Position numbers and translations under genes: made by a program. The notes below the pieces were generated by a model. That model ran no database searches. It saw nothing but the letters and a program-made list of their open reading frames with translations, and had not been told where the DNA came from. 64,000 bases of DNA from Erwinia oleae (GTDB taxonomy: Bacteria; Pseudomonadota; Gammaproteobacteria; Enterobacterales; Enterobacteriaceae). Positions 9,028-18,810 of the stretch are shown here, piece after piece. The stretch is taken from NCBI RefSeq assembly GCF_000770305.1, contig NZ_JNVB01000039.1, positions 1-64,000 on the forward strand, in the 5' to 3' direction. Every line of letters starts with the position of its first letter. Positions within the stretch are counted from its first letter, which is position 1.

Positions 9028-9760
9028 GATCCGCGTGCTGGCTGCCGGAAGCTTGCGGCTGGTCTGGCCCGTTCTGGTAGACGCATTCGAAAAACAGCAT
9101 CCTCCGCTGACCGTTGAGACGCTGTTTGGCCCGGCGGGGCTGTTGCGGCAGCGCTTTGAACAGGGAGAACGCTGCGATCTTTTCGCTTCCGCCAATGTTG
9201 CTCATCCGCACACGCTGCTTCAGGAGGGCAACGCACTGAGCGTCAGCGTTTTTACCAGTAACCGGCTTTGCCTCACGCTGCTGCCGCACCTGAAGGCGCG
9301 ATCACCGCTGGATCTGCTGAGCGATCCGAACCTGCGTATTGCAACCTCCACGCCGCTCAGCGATCCCTCCGGTGACTACACCTGGCAGCTTTTCGACCGC
9401 ATTGAGCAGCAGCATCCTGAGGTGGGAAACGGGCTGAAAAAGCGTGCATTGCAACTGGTCGGCGGTGCACAGAGTTCCCCGGTTCCGCCCGACGAGGTGG
9501 CCGGTTGCTGGCTGCTCAAAACTGGCCAGGCGGATATATTTATTGGCTATCGAAGCTATGCGCAGCGGGTAGAACAAGATCGGGCGTTTGCCCTCGTTGA
9601 CCTTCCTGAATCGTGGCAGATCCGCGCAGATTATGCGTTCGCGATGTGCGAAGCGAAAGCCCGACCGCTGGCGAATTTTTTGTTATCGCCTCGCGCACAG
9701 GAAATTTTACAGGCAAGCGGTTTTGATCAGATAAGGAAAGGCCATCCGTTGGCCTTATGA
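9020..9760 (+). CDS. ModA-like molybdate-binding domain protein without signal peptide
   Basis: 246 aa, start at ATG 9020 behind GGGGGA; the ATG lies inside the end of the preceding gene (ATGAATAA), implying translational coupling. The sequence begins directly with the mature-type ModA core (VLAAGSLRLVWPVLVDAFE, then GPAGLLRQR, CDLFASANVAHP and the hinge GYRSYAQRVE), so it belongs to the type II solute-binding fold of molybdate/sulfate proteins. It has no signal peptide or lipobox, unlike normal ModA. It may act in the cytoplasm as a molybdate buffer or sensor, or be exported by an unusual route. Substrate is inferred from family and from the ModE-type operator upstream. It ends 6 bp before the convergent tyrA. 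Confidence 0.7.
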   Translation: MNKIRVLAAGSLRLVWPVLVDAFEKQHPPLTVETLFGPAGLLRQRFEQGERCDLFASANVAHPHTLLQEGNALSVSVFTSNRLCLTLLPHLKARSPLDLLSDPNLRIATSTPLSDPSGDYTWQLFDRIEQQHPEVGNGLKKRALQLVGGAQSSPVPPDEVAGCWLLKTGQADIFIGYRSYAQRVEQDRAFALVDLPESWQIRADYAFAMCEAKARPLANFLLSPRAQEILQASGFDQIRKGHPLAL

Positions 9761-9766
9761 ATCAGA

Positions 9767-10888
9767 TTAACGACGACTGTCGTTGGCCTGTCGCAGCAGG
9801 GCGCGGCTCTCTAACATGAAACGCTCAGCATAATCGCCAAACCAGTGCTCCACTTTACGAAAGCTGTCGATAAAGGCCTGTTTATCGCCCTGTTCCAACA
9901 AGGCAATGGCTTCACCAAAACGCTGGTAGTAACGCTTAATGAGCGCCAGATTGCTTTCAGAAGACATAATGATGTCCGCGTACAACTGCGGGTCCTGCGC
10001 AAACAGCCGCCCCACCATCGCCAGCTCCAGCCGATAAATTGGAGAAGAGAGCGCCAGCAGTTGCTCAAGCTGGACGTTTTCTTCAGCAAGATGCAGGCCG
10101 TAAGCGAAGGTGGCAAAATGGCGAAGCGCCTGAATAAACGCCATATTTTGATCGTGCTCCACCGCGCTGATGCGATGCAGCCGCGCACCCCAAACCTGAA
10201 TCTGCTCAAGAAACCACTGATAGGCTTCCGGTTGACGCCCGTCGCACCACACCACCACCTGTTTCGCCAGGCTGCCGCTGTCCGGCCCAAACATCGGATG
10301 CAGGCCCAGTACCGGGCCGTGATGCGCCGCCAGCATCGCCTGAAGCGGCGAATTTTTCACCGATGCAATGTCAACCAGAATGCAGTCTTCCGGCAGTGGA
10401 GGCAGCTCCCTTATCACCTTTTCAGTCAGGTGGATCGGCACGCTGACAATGACCATTCCGGCATCGGAGAGCAGGCTCTCCGCCTCAGGCCACTCCTCTT
10501 TATCGAGGATCTTCACCTGATAGCCGGAAAGCGTAAGCATTTTTTCGAACAGGCGCCCCATCTGCCCCTTACCGCCAACAATTACTATCGGCCGCAGCGT
10601 CGGGCAAAGCGTTTTAAAGCCCTTGTCGTTTTCGCTGGAATAGGATTCGCGCATTACCCGGCGCAAAACGTCTTCGATCAGGTCGGGCGGAACGCCCAGC
10701 TGCTCTGCTTCTTCGCGCCGCGAGGCCAACATCGAGGCTTCGCGCTCGGGCACGTAGATCGGCAGCCCGTAACGGCTTTTAACCTCGCCAACTTCAGCAA
10801 CCAGATTCAGACGCCGCGCCAGAAGGTCGAGCAGCGCTTTATCCACTTCATCAATTTGATCGCGCAATGCGGTCAGTTCAGCCACCAT
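9767..10888 (-). CDS. tyrA: Bifunctional chorismate mutase / prephenate dehydrogenase (T-protein)
   Basis: 373 aa, the length of E. coli TyrA. Converts chorismate to prephenate and then, with NAD+, to 4-hydroxyphenylpyruvate for tyrosine synthesis. N-terminal AroQ mutase ([20 protein letters not shown], about 1-90) is followed by the dehydrogenase domain with its nucleotide-binding glycine loop ([13 protein letters not shown], about 100) and [10 protein letters not shown]. Second gene of the aroF-tyrA operon, 2 bp downstream of aroF; tyrosine-responsive TyrR control should apply. Confidence 0.97.
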   Translation of the reverse strand: MVAELTALRDQIDEVDKALLDLLARRLNLVAEVGEVKSRYGLPIYVPEREASMLASRREEAEQLGVPPDLIEDVLRRVMRESYSSENDKGFKTLCPTLRPIVIVGGKGQMGRLFEKMLTLSGYQVKILDKEEWPEAESLLSDAGMVIVSVPIHLTEKVIRELPPLPEDCILVDIASVKNSPLQAMLAAHHGPVLGLHPMFGPDSGSLAKQVVVWCDGRQPEAYQWFLEQIQVWGARLHRISAVEHDQNMAFIQALRHFATFAYGLHLAEENVQLEQLLALSSPIYRLELAMVGRLFAQDPQLYADIIMSSESNLALIKRYYQRFGEAIALLEQGDKQAFIDSFRKVEHWFGDYAERFMLESRALLRQANDSRR

Positions 10889-10890
10889 AA

Positions 10891-11961
10891 TCAGTCCTTA
10901 CGTGAAGCCAGTACGCCGTCCAGATCCTGATGTATTTCACGCAGCAGCGTTTCGGTCGTTTCCCAGTTGATGCAGGCATCGGTGACGGAAACGCCGTAGC
11001 GCATCTCGCGCTTTGGCTGCTCGGAAGACTGGTTGCCCTCGTTCAGATGGCTTTCCAGCATCAGGCCGATAATTGAACGGTTGCCGTCTTTGATCTGCGC
11101 AATGGCAGATTCAGCAACGCCAGGCTGGCGGCGATAGTCTTTGTTCGAATTACCATGGCTGCAATCTATCATCAGTGACGGACGGAGTCCTGCCTGGCGC
11201 ATCTCTTTTTCACACTGCGCCACATCTTCCGGGCCATAGTTCGGATTTTTTCCACCGCGCAGGATCACATGACCATCCGGGTTGCCCTGCGTTTGCAGCA
11301 GACAAACCTGACCGCCCTGGTTAATACCCACAAACCGGTGAGGCATGGCGGCGGCGCGCATGGCATTGATGGCCGTTGCCAGGCTGCCATCGGTGCCGTT
11401 TTTGAAACCGACAGGCATAGAGAGACCCGAGGCCATTTCCCGGTGCGTCTGCGATTCCGTGGTTCTGGCGCCGATTGCTGACCAGCTGAACAGATCGCCC
11501 AGGTATTGCGGGCTATTGGGATCGAGCGCTTCGGTCGCCAGCGGCAGGCCCATTGCAACCAGATCGAGCAACAAACGACGGGCAATATGCAGCCCTGCTT
11601 CCATATCGAACGAGTTATCCATATGCGGATCGTTGATCAGACCTTTCCAGCCAACGGTGGTGCGGGGTTTCTCAAAATAGACGCGCATAACGATATACAG
11701 CCGATCCTTCAGCTGTTCTGAGAGCGTTTTCAGGTGGCGGGCATAGTCCAGAGCGGCTTCGGTGTCATGAATCGAGCAAGGGCCACAGACAATAAGCAGG
11801 CGCGGATCTTTACCACTGATGATATTGGAAATCGTCTCACGGGAAGCAGCAACCTGCTGCTCTAAGGCAGCGTTGAGCGGAAACTGCTTTTTCAGCTCTT
11901 CCGGCGTGATTAAGATTTGTTCATCAGCGATATGTACGTTATTCAGCGCATCTTTTTGCAT
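10891..11961 (-). CDS. aroF: 3-deoxy-7-phosphoheptulonate synthase, tyrosine-sensitive
   Basis: 356 aa class I DAHP synthase: phosphoenolpyruvate plus erythrose 4-phosphate to DAHP, the entry step of the shikimate pathway. Close to E. coli AroF throughout, including [11 protein letters not shown] at the N-terminus (the Asn8 region tied to tyrosine inhibition) and the metal-site segments [18 protein letters not shown] and [10 protein letters not shown]. It is placed as AroF rather than AroG/AroH by sequence and by linkage to tyrA. Transcribed from a promoter overlapped by TyrR boxes. Confidence 0.96.
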   Translation of the reverse strand: MQKDALNNVHIADEQILITPEELKKQFPLNAALEQQVAASRETISNIISGKDPRLLIVCGPCSIHDTEAALDYARHLKTLSEQLKDRLYIVMRVYFEKPRTTVGWKGLINDPHMDNSFDMEAGLHIARRLLLDLVAMGLPLATEALDPNSPQYLGDLFSWSAIGARTTESQTHREMASGLSMPVGFKNGTDGSLATAINAMRAAAMPHRFVGINQGGQVCLLQTQGNPDGHVILRGGKNPNYGPEDVAQCEKEMRQAGLRPSLMIDCSHGNSNKDYRRQPGVAESAIAQIKDGNRSIIGLMLESHLNEGNQSSEQPKREMRYGVSVTDACINWETTETLLREIHQDLDGVLASRKD

Positions 11962-12017
11962 GGTCGTATCCCTTAGCTCTCATTATGCTCGTTTCAGTCT
12001 TGGTTAAGATGAGGAGT

Positions 12018-12045
12018 AATGTATCATAATGCGTACAATACTCAA
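12018..12045 (-). promoter_or_regulatory. aroF-tyrA promoter
   Basis: Reverse strand: -35 TTGAGT (12045-12040), 16-bp spacer, -10 TACATT (12023-12018). The nearest TyrR box lies within it. Confidence 0.6.
12020..12037. promoter_or_regulatory. TyrR box, promoter-proximal
   Basis: TGTATC-N6-CGTACA keeps the invariant G and C at the 15-bp separation of the TyrR consensus TGTAAA-N6-TTTACA. It overlaps the -10 and spacer, a repressing position. Confidence 0.55.
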
Positions 12046-12053
12046 GGCTACCG

Positions 12054-12071
12054 TGTACATATATTATTACC
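12054..12071. promoter_or_regulatory. TyrR box, middle
   Basis: TGTACA-N6-ATTACC keeps the invariant G/C pair of the TyrR consensus and lies just upstream of the -35. Confidence 0.5.
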
Positions 12072-12146
12072 ACCATTGATAGCCTAAAAATACACTATAT
12101 AAATCAAGTTATTAACTTTTAGAGCAAAGTCGAGGCGCGCACCAAG

Positions 12147-12164
12147 TGTAAATATAATATTACA
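12147..12164. promoter_or_regulatory. TyrR box, distal and strongest
   Basis: TGTAAA-TATAAT-ATTACA differs from the TyrR consensus palindrome at one position. E. coli aroF also has three TyrR boxes. The rest of the 11962-12316 intergenic region is AT-rich with no gene seen. Confidence 0.65.
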
Positions 12165-12316
12165 GTAGAGATTTTCTTGTGATGCGCAAGCGCCATTTTC
12201 CTCTGATATAAACGGATTGGGTTTACGTCATAAGGTAACTTCGCGCAATTGAACATCTCGTAAAATCCCGATATAAATCAAGGTAACCCAGCGTAAAGAT
12301 TGTCCGGAGAGATAAT

Positions 12317-12835
12317 ATGGAAATAGTGCTTCGTCCTTACCGTGAGGAAGACGCAACAGCCTTTACCCACGCAGTCCACGAATCGTTAGATACCCTTACT
12401 CCCTGGATGACCTGGGCACATGCTGATTTCACCGAGCAGGAAGCTCGCTGCTGGTTTGCCGTGACCCGACTGATGCGCGAAAAAGGCAGCGCGGACGAGC
12501 TTGGGCTGTTCGCGAAGGACGGCCGTCTGCTGGGCGGCGCGGGGCTGCGCTTTTCGCCCGAAGAACCTCATCTCTGCTCTATTGGCTACTGGGTGCGCAG
12601 CAGTGAACAACGGAAAGGGATTGCCAGCGAAGCGGTGCGACGGCTGGTCGCGCTGGCCTGGCAAACGCCGAACCGTGACACCGTCGAAATTCTGGCGGCA
12701 GAGGATAACGTTGCCAGCCGTGGCGTTGCGGTGCGAAGCGGCGCGAAGTTTATGGGTATTCTGTACGGACTGGTGGTGTTAGACAGCGGGCCGGTCAATA
12801 CCGCCGTTTACCATTTCCTGCGTCCTGAACGGTAA
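12317..12835 (+). CDS. GNAT family N-acetyltransferase, RimJ/RimL type
   Basis: 172 aa. The whole length is one GNAT domain of the RimJ/RimL subgroup: N-terminal LRPYREEDATAFTHAVHES, the acetyl-CoA segment YWVRSSEQRKGIASEAVRRL (about 92-111, Q/RxxGxA/G loop) and the closing NVASRGVAVRSGAKFMGIL (typical NxxSxxvxeklGF motif). The substrate is unknown; relatives acetylate ribosomal protein N-termini or amino-acid-like small molecules. GAGAGATAAT precedes ATG 12317. It stands alone, convergent with the rplS operon. Confidence 0.85.
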   Translation: MEIVLRPYREEDATAFTHAVHESLDTLTPWMTWAHADFTEQEARCWFAVTRLMREKGSADELGLFAKDGRLLGGAGLRFSPEEPHLCSIGYWVRSSEQRKGIASEAVRRLVALAWQTPNRDTVEILAAEDNVASRGVAVRSGAKFMGILYGLVVLDSGPVNTAVYHFLRPER

Positions 12836-12895
12836 ACGCAGCCTTCGTAAACTGCTCTCGCTCTGCCGTTGCAAAAATGGCGTGACCTGTAACTT

Positions 12896-12925
12896 AAAAA
12901 AAAGGGCTGACCCTGCGGTCAGCCC
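12896..12925 (-). terminator. Terminator of the rpsP-rimM-trmD-rplS operon
   Basis: Perfect 9-bp stem GGGCTGACC / GGTCAGCCC (12904-12925) with, on the reverse strand, a T-run opposite A 12896-12903. Just downstream of rplS. Confidence 0.9.
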
Positions 12926-12963
12926 TCATGCTATTAACTTTCAGATGTCGCGTTAGCGAAACC

Positions 12964-13314
<351 letters not shown>

Positions 13315-13343
13315 TTAATCTCTTATCCTGGGTAAACTGATAT

Positions 13344-14126
13344 TCAGGCGCCGCGGCCGTAGCCATCGTGCCCATCATCGTTATGTTGCTGTTTACATTC
13401 CTGCTGGAACTCTTTCAGCAACCTTGCTTGCTCTTCAGTCAGAGCCAGGTTTTCCAGAAGTTCAGGTCTTCTAAGCCAGGTGCGGCCCAGCGACTGTTTC
13501 AGACGCCACCGGCGAATTTCAGCATGGTTGCCCGACAGCAGAACTGGCGGTACTTCCATCCCCTCTAACACTTCAGGTCGGGTGTAGTGCGGACAATCCA
13601 GCAACCCCTCGGAGAATGAATCCTCTTCGGCCGACGCCTGTTTGCCCAGCACGCCAGGTATAAACCGGGCGACAGAGTCAATCAACGTCATTGCTGGCAG
13701 CTCGCCACCACTGAGAACGTAATCACCAATCGACCATTCTTCATCGACTTCGGTTTTGATTACGCGCTCGTCAATCCCTTCATAGCGACCACAAACAAGA
13801 ATTAACTTCTCGCTGGTCGCCAGTTCGCACACGCCCGACTGATCGAGCCTGCGACCCTGAGGTGACAGATAAATCACCTTCGCGCCTTCTCCTGCCGCCG
13901 CTTTTGCTGCGTGGATGGCGTCCCGTAAAGGCTGCACCATCATTAGCATTCCCGGCCCGCCGCCATAAGGACGTTCGTCCACGGTGCGGTGCCGATCATG
14001 AGTGAAGTCACGAGGACTCCAGCTCTGAATGCTGAGCAGGCCATTTTTTACTGCCCGGCCGGTGACTCCGTAATCGGTAACAGCGCGAAACATCTCCGGG
14101 AAAAGGCTGATAATGCCAATCCACAT
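13344..14126 (-). CDS. trmD: tRNA (guanine(37)-N1)-methyltransferase TrmD
   Basis: 260 aa SPOUT-class enzyme; methylates G37 next to the anticodon using S-adenosylmethionine and so prevents +1 frameshifting. Trefoil-knot motifs are visible: [24 protein letters not shown] and [17 protein letters not shown]. The open frame extends 18 codons further upstream into rimM, but ATG 14126 ([13 protein letters not shown]) matches the E. coli start. The C-terminus ends in a Gln/His/Asp-rich tail slightly longer than in E. coli. Confidence 0.97.
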   Translation of the reverse strand: MWIGIISLFPEMFRAVTDYGVTGRAVKNGLLSIQSWSPRDFTHDRHRTVDERPYGGGPGMLMMVQPLRDAIHAAKAAAGEGAKVIYLSPQGRRLDQSGVCELATSEKLILVCGRYEGIDERVIKTEVDEEWSIGDYVLSGGELPAMTLIDSVARFIPGVLGKQASAEEDSFSEGLLDCPHYTRPEVLEGMEVPPVLLSGNHAEIRRWRLKQSLGRTWLRRPELLENLALTEEQARLLKEFQQECKQQHNDDGHDGYGRGA

Positions 14127-14161
14127 CGATTTTGCCGGTGCCGTACCGCTCAGTTCGGAGC

Positions 14162-14710
14162 TCAAAAACCAGGATCCCAATCTACTTCAACGATGCGAGT
14201 AGTGAGATCGACATTCTTGATAACCTGTCCATCAAGGAACGGAACCAGCCGCTCCTTCGCACCAAATGCATCCTTCAGGTTTGCCTTTACGACGAGGACG
14301 TCGTTCGAACCGGTTTCCATCAGCTCAGTGATTTTCCCCAGATTGTAGCCTTCAGTGGTGATGACCTGGCAACCGATAAGGTCTTTCCAGTAATAATCAC
14401 CGCTTTCCAGCTCAGGCAGCTGCTCAGAATCCACGACAATTTCGCAATTAGTCAGCAGACCGGCAACTTCGCGATCGTCAAAGCCTTTGACCTTGATGAT
14501 CAGATCCTGATTGTGGCGCTTCCAGCCTTCCAGCTCGACAAGCTGCCATTGACCTGCGCGTTGAATAAACCACGGCTGATAGTCAAAAATGCTTTCGGCA
14601 TCTTCGGTGGAGGAAAACACTTTGAGCCAACCACGGATGCCGTAGGCCGATCCCATCTTCCCTACGGTAATAGGGTTAGCAGGGGGCTGCGCGGCGAGTT
14701 GCTTGCTCAT
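14162..14710 (-). CDS. rimM: 16S rRNA processing protein RimM
   Basis: 182 aa, as in E. coli. RimM binds S19 and helps mature the 30S head domain. N-terminal RimM domain ([20 protein letters not shown]) and C-terminal PRC-barrel ([21 protein letters not shown]) are clear. ATG 14710 is chosen over a GTG three codons upstream because MSKQLAAQ matches E. coli. Follows rpsP and precedes trmD by about 35 bp. Confidence 0.96.
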   Translation of the reverse strand: MSKQLAAQPPANPITVGKMGSAYGIRGWLKVFSSTEDAESIFDYQPWFIQRAGQWQLVELEGWKRHNQDLIIKVKGFDDREVAGLLTNCEIVVDSEQLPELESGDYYWKDLIGCQVITTEGYNLGKITELMETGSNDVLVVKANLKDAFGAKERLVPFLDGQVIKNVDLTTRIVEVDWDPGF

Positions 14711-14728
14711 TTTCACCACCGTGACAGA

Positions 14729-14977
14729 TTAAGCTGCTTTCTTAGCTTCTTTGATCAGCGCGCCAACGCGATCAGAGAGAGTAGCGCCCTGGCCAACCCA
14801 GTGCTCGATGCGATCCAGATCCAGACGCAGTGATTCAGCCTGACCTGATGCGATCGGGTTGAAGAAACCTACGCGCTCGATAAAGCGACCGTTACGTGCA
14901 TTACGGCTGTCAGTAACGACTACCTGATAAAACGGACGCTTTTTAGCGCCGTGACGTGCCAAACGAATTGTTACCAT
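14729..14977 (-). CDS. rpsP: 30S ribosomal protein S16
   Basis: 82 aa S16, needed for 30S assembly ([26 protein letters not shown] at the N-terminus is diagnostic). First gene of its operon; a good AAGAGG ribosome site precedes ATG 14977. Confidence 0.98.
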   Translation of the reverse strand: MVTIRLARHGAKKRPFYQVVVTDSRNARNGRFIERVGFFNPIASGQAESLRLDLDRIEHWVGQGATLSDRVGALIKEAKKAA

Positions 14978-15003
14978 AACATCCTCTTTAGTTAATAAAA
15001 CAA

Positions 15004-15032
15004 CCGGGCCCCATTGAGGGAACGGGGCCCGG
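15004..15032 (-). terminator. Hairpin between ffh and rpsP, probable ffh terminator
   Basis: Perfect 9-bp stem CCGGGCCCC / GGGGCCCGG with an 11-nt loop, followed on the reverse strand by GTTGTTTTATT. It could instead act as a leader attenuator of the rpsP operon, since the start codon is only 27 bp beyond. Confidence 0.65.
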
Positions 15033-15112
15033 ATGCAATATAAAAAGCCCGAAAATTTTACTCATTTTGGCGTAAAAAGCAATCTAATTCGCCCTGAACC
15101 TTTTCGGCTGAC

Positions 15113-16474
15113 TTAACGACCCGGGAAGCCAGGCGGCATCATACCCTTCATGCCGCGCATCATCTTCGCCATGCCGCCCTTTTTCATCTTCTTCATCATG
15201 CGTTGCATGTCGTCAAACTGCTTGAGCAGGCGGTTAACATCCTGCACCTGTAAACCGGAACCGGTCGCAATGCGGCGCTTGCGGGAACCTTTAATAATTT
15301 CAGGCTTTTCGCGCTCTTTGCGGGTCATGGAGTTGATCATCGCTTCCATGCGCACCAGCACCTTATCGTCCATCTGTGACTTCACGTTGTCCGGTATCTG
15401 TCCCATGCCGGGCAGCTTGCCCATCAGGCTGGCCATGCCGCCCATGTTGCGCATCTGCTTGAGCTGGTCCAGGAAGTCATTGAGATCGAAGCCGTCGCCT
15501 TTTTTCAGCTTGCCGGCCAGTTTTTCAGCCTGAGCGCGATCGACTTTGCTTTCGATATCCTCAATCAGCGACAGCATATCGCCCATGCCTAAAATGCGTG
15601 AGGCGATACGGTCAGGATAGAACGGCTCCAGCGCTTCGGTCTTCTCGCCGACGCCCATAAATTTGATAGGCTTGCCGGTAATGTGACGAATGGAGAGCGC
15701 CGCACCGCCGCGCGCATCGCCGTCCACCTTGGTCAGCACCACGCCGGTCAACGGCAGCGCTTCATTAAACGCCTTCGCCGTGTTGGCGGCGTCCTGACCG
15801 GTCATGGCATCGACCACAAACAGCGTTTCAACCGGATTGATGGCGGCATGAACCTGCTTGATTTCGTCCATCATCGCTTCGTCAACGTGCAGACGACCGG
15901 CAGTATCCACCAGCAGCACGTCATAAAACTTCAGCTTCGCCTGCTGTAATGCGTTTTTAACAATATCAACCGGCTTCTGACTGAGATCGGACGGACAAAA
16001 ATCGACGCTGACCTGCTCTGCAAGCGTTTCAAGCTGCCGGATGGCCGCCGGACGGTAGACGTCGGCAGACACCACCAGCACCTTTTTCTTATGCTTTTCA
16101 CGCAGGAATTTACCAAGCTTGGCGACGCTGGTGGTTTTGCCGGCGCCTTGCAGGCCCGCCATCAGCACCACGGCGGGCGGTTGGGCAGCAAGATTGAGCG
16201 TATTGTTTTCCGCGCCCATCGCCGCGACCAGCTCGCTCTGCACGATCTTGATGAACTCCTGACCCGGCGTCAGGCTTTTATTAACGTCCTGCCCGACCGC
16301 ACGATCTTTCACGCGGCCAATAAAATCGCGCACCACCGGCAGCGCGACATCCGCTTCGAGCAGCGCCATGCGCACTTCGCGCAGGGTGTCTTTGATATTG
16401 TCTTCGGTCAGCCGTCCGCGACCGCTGACGTTTCGGAGGGTTTTCGACAGTCTGTCAGTTAAATTATCAAACAT
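15113..16474 (-). CDS. ffh: Signal recognition particle protein Ffh
   Basis: 453 aa, the E. coli length. The GTPase that, with 4.5S RNA, delivers nascent membrane proteins to FtsY. Domains in order: N helical bundle, G domain with GLQGAGKTT (about 106-114) and DTAGR, and the methionine-rich M domain (about 300-453) ending in repeats such as MMKKMKKGGMAKMM that hold the signal-sequence groove. The frame is open 14 codons upstream, but ATG 16474 (MFDNLTDRLSKTLRN) is the family start. Confidence 0.98.
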   Translation of the reverse strand: MFDNLTDRLSKTLRNVSGRGRLTEDNIKDTLREVRMALLEADVALPVVRDFIGRVKDRAVGQDVNKSLTPGQEFIKIVQSELVAAMGAENNTLNLAAQPPAVVLMAGLQGAGKTTSVAKLGKFLREKHKKKVLVVSADVYRPAAIRQLETLAEQVSVDFCPSDLSQKPVDIVKNALQQAKLKFYDVLLVDTAGRLHVDEAMMDEIKQVHAAINPVETLFVVDAMTGQDAANTAKAFNEALPLTGVVLTKVDGDARGGAALSIRHITGKPIKFMGVGEKTEALEPFYPDRIASRILGMGDMLSLIEDIESKVDRAQAEKLAGKLKKGDGFDLNDFLDQLKQMRNMGGMASLMGKLPGMGQIPDNVKSQMDDKVLVRMEAMINSMTRKEREKPEIIKGSRKRRIATGSGLQVQDVNRLLKQFDDMQRMMKKMKKGGMAKMMRGMKGMMPPGFPGR

Positions 16475-16666
16475 CGTCTCTCGCTCTGCGTAATGAGAGG
16501 TCGCCAGGCGACACAATGGCGCGGATTATAACAGAAGCAGCCTGGCTTGTGACCCGCAATTGAAAGCGAACCTTGCACAAACCTGAAACCCCGCTGAGAT
16601 CGTTTGGAGCCAGGCGTCGCTGGCGCTATACTGCTCTTTTCCCGGACCGGCGGTACTGACACCTAT

Positions 16667-17458
16667 ATGTCTGTTTTTGCGATTCTGGCGCTGTTCGCCT
16701 ACTCTTTCAGCCTTGCTCTGATTATTCCCAGCCTGCTGCGCAAACAGAGCGCGTGGCGTCGTCTGGCTATCCTTTCTGCGATTATCGCGCTTGTCTGTCA
16801 CGCCGTGGCGCTGCAACAGCGCATCTTTGCCATGGACAGCGGACAAAACCTCAGCCTGCTGAATATCGGCTCGCTGGTGAGCCTGCTGATTTGCATCATT
16901 ATGACCATTGTGGCGTCGCGCAACCGCGGTTGGATACTGTTGCCAATCGTTTACAGTTTTGCCTTGATCAATCTGGCGTTTGCCACCTTTGTGCCCAATG
17001 CGTTCATCACGCATCTTGAAACGGCACCGGGCATGATGGTGCATATTGGGCTGGCGCTGTTTGCCTATGCAACGCTGATTATTGCAGCGCTCTATGCGCT
17101 TCAGCTGGCGTGGATTGACTATCTTCTCAAACATAAAAAGCTGGCGTTCAGCAGCGATATTCCTCCGCTGATGACCATTGAGCGCAAGATGTTCCACATT
17201 ACCCAGGTTGGCGTGGTGCTGCTGACGCTGGTGCTCTGCACCGGCCTGTTTTATATGCAGGATCTCTTCACTCGCGAAAACGTTGATAAGGCGGTTTTGT
17301 CTATTCTCGCCTGGTTTGTCTATATTGTTCTGTTGTGGGGACACTATCACGAAGGCTGGCGTGGACGCCGCGTGGTCTGGTTCAACTGTGGCGGCGCGTT
17401 TTTGCTGACCATGGCCTACTTTGGCAGCCGGACGCTGCAACATTTCCTGACCTCCTGA
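16667..17458 (+). CDS. ypjD: Inner membrane protein YpjD (CcmC/CcsA-like fold)
   Basis: 263 aa, the same length as E. coli YpjD. About eight hydrophobic segments and the cytochrome c assembly (CcsA-type) pattern, with WGHYHEGWRGRRVVW and conserved His residues that in relatives handle haem. In E. coli the protein is linked to the CorC/CorB-type magnesium/cobalt resistance proteins by gene order, and the biochemical role is unclear. ATG 16667 is chosen because MSVFAILALFAYS matches the E. coli start, not the longer open frame. Divergent from ffh; corB follows after 25 bp. Confidence 0.93.
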   Translation: MSVFAILALFAYSFSLALIIPSLLRKQSAWRRLAILSAIIALVCHAVALQQRIFAMDSGQNLSLLNIGSLVSLLICIIMTIVASRNRGWILLPIVYSFALINLAFATFVPNAFITHLETAPGMMVHIGLALFAYATLIIAALYALQLAWIDYLLKHKKLAFSSDIPPLMTIERKMFHITQVGVVLLTLVLCTGLFYMQDLFTRENVDKAVLSILAWFVYIVLLWGHYHEGWRGRRVVWFNCGGAFLLTMAYFGSRTLQHFLTS

Positions 17459-17483
17459 TCCCTGACTACAAGGAACCTCCTCG

Positions 17484-18770
17484 TTGGAACATGTTTCAAC
17501 CACTGCCCTGATCATCACCCTGTTCATCATGATTATTGTTTCCGCCTGGTTCGCCGGTTCAGAAACCAGTATGATGACGCTGAATCGCTACAAGCTGCGC
17601 CACCTGGCGAAAAACGGCAATCGCGCCGCCCGTCGCGTAGAAAAACTGCTACGTCGCCCCGATCGGCTGATCAGCCTGGTGCTGATCGGCAACAACCTTG
17701 TCAATATTCTCGCCTCCTCGCTGGCTACCATTGTGGGTATCCGTCTGTATGGCAATGCGGGCGTGGCGATTGCCACCGGCATCCTGACCTTTGCCGTACT
17801 GGTTTTCGCCGAGGTATTGCCTAAAACCATCGCCGCGCTCTACCCGGAAAAGGTTGCCTATCCCAGCAGCTTTCTGCTTGGGCCATTGCAGATCGTGATG
17901 ATGCCGCTGGTTTGGCTGCTGAATACCATCGCGCGCATGCTGATGCGGATGGTTGGTATTAAAACCGAAGGCGCAATCAGTGCGGCGCTCAGTAAAGAAG
18001 AATTACGCACCATCGTTTATGAGTCGCGTTCGCTGATGTCGCGCCGCAATCAGGATATGCTGCTCTCGGTATTGGATTTGGAAAAGGTCAACGTTGACGA
18101 CATCATGGTGCCGCGCAATGAAATTGTCGGCATCAACATCAACGATGACTGGAAATCTATTGTCCGCCAGCTCACCCACTCTCCGCACGGGCGCATCGTT
18201 TTGCACCGCGACTCGCTTGACGACGCCATCAGTATGCTGCGCGTGCGTGAAGCTTATCGCCTGATGACTGAAAAGAAAGAGTTTACCAAAGAGGTGATGC
18301 TGCGCGCGGCCGATGAAATTTATTACGTGCCGGAGGGCACGCCGCTGAATGTGCAACTGGTAAAATTTCAGCGCAATAAGAAAAAGGTGGGACTGGTCGT
18401 TGATGAATATGGCGATATCAAAGGCCTGGTGACCATCGACGACATCCTTGAGGAGATCGTTGGCGATTTCACTACCTCCATGTCGCCCACGCTGGCAGAA
18501 GAAGTTATGCCGCAGAACGATGGTTCGGTATTGATTGAGGGGAGCGCCAACGTACGCGAGCTGAATAAAGCCTTCAACTGGACGCTGCCGGAAGAAGAAG
18601 CGCGTACGGTTAACGGCATGATACTGGAAGTATTAGAAGATATTCCGCTGCCGGATACCACCGTGCGTATTGGTCATTACGCGGTAGATATTCTCGCCGT
18701 GCAGGAAAACATGATTAAACAGGTGAGAATTACGCCGCAGACCTCGCTGAAGGATTCAGTGGGTTCATAA
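17484..18770 (+). CDS. corB: HlyC/CorC family transporter CorB (YfjD)
   Basis: 428 aa, identical in length to E. coli YfjD/CorB. The start is TTG 17484 behind AAGGAACC, giving MEHVSTTAL as in E. coli. DUF21/CNNM transmembrane domain with three to four segments (about 1-190), then two CBS domains that bind ATP-Mg (about 200-330, with the motif VDEYGDIKGLVTIDDILEEIVG) and a C-terminal CorC_HlyC domain. The family takes part in Mg2+ and Co2+ efflux or homeostasis in the inner membrane. Confidence 0.95.
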   Translation: MEHVSTTALIITLFIMIIVSAWFAGSETSMMTLNRYKLRHLAKNGNRAARRVEKLLRRPDRLISLVLIGNNLVNILASSLATIVGIRLYGNAGVAIATGILTFAVLVFAEVLPKTIAALYPEKVAYPSSFLLGPLQIVMMPLVWLLNTIARMLMRMVGIKTEGAISAALSKEELRTIVYESRSLMSRRNQDMLLSVLDLEKVNVDDIMVPRNEIVGININDDWKSIVRQLTHSPHGRIVLHRDSLDDAISMLRVREAYRLMTEKKEFTKEVMLRAADEIYYVPEGTPLNVQLVKFQRNKKKVGLVVDEYGDIKGLVTIDDILEEIVGDFTTSMSPTLAEEVMPQNDGSVLIEGSANVRELNKAFNWTLPEEEARTVNGMILEVLEDIPLPDTTVRIGHYAVDILAVQENMIKQVRITPQTSLKDSVGS

Positions 18771-18777
18771 AGGATAT

Positions 18778-18800
18778 AGCGGGCGAACGCGCCGCCCGCT
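18778..18800. terminator. Hairpin between convergent corB and luxS
   Basis: Perfect 8-bp stem AGCGGGCG / CGCCCGCT with a 7-nt loop in the 40-bp gap between the two convergent genes. No T-run on either side, so it may mark 3' ends without being a strong intrinsic terminator. Confidence 0.45.
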
Positions 18801-18810
18801 GTGGCATCGA

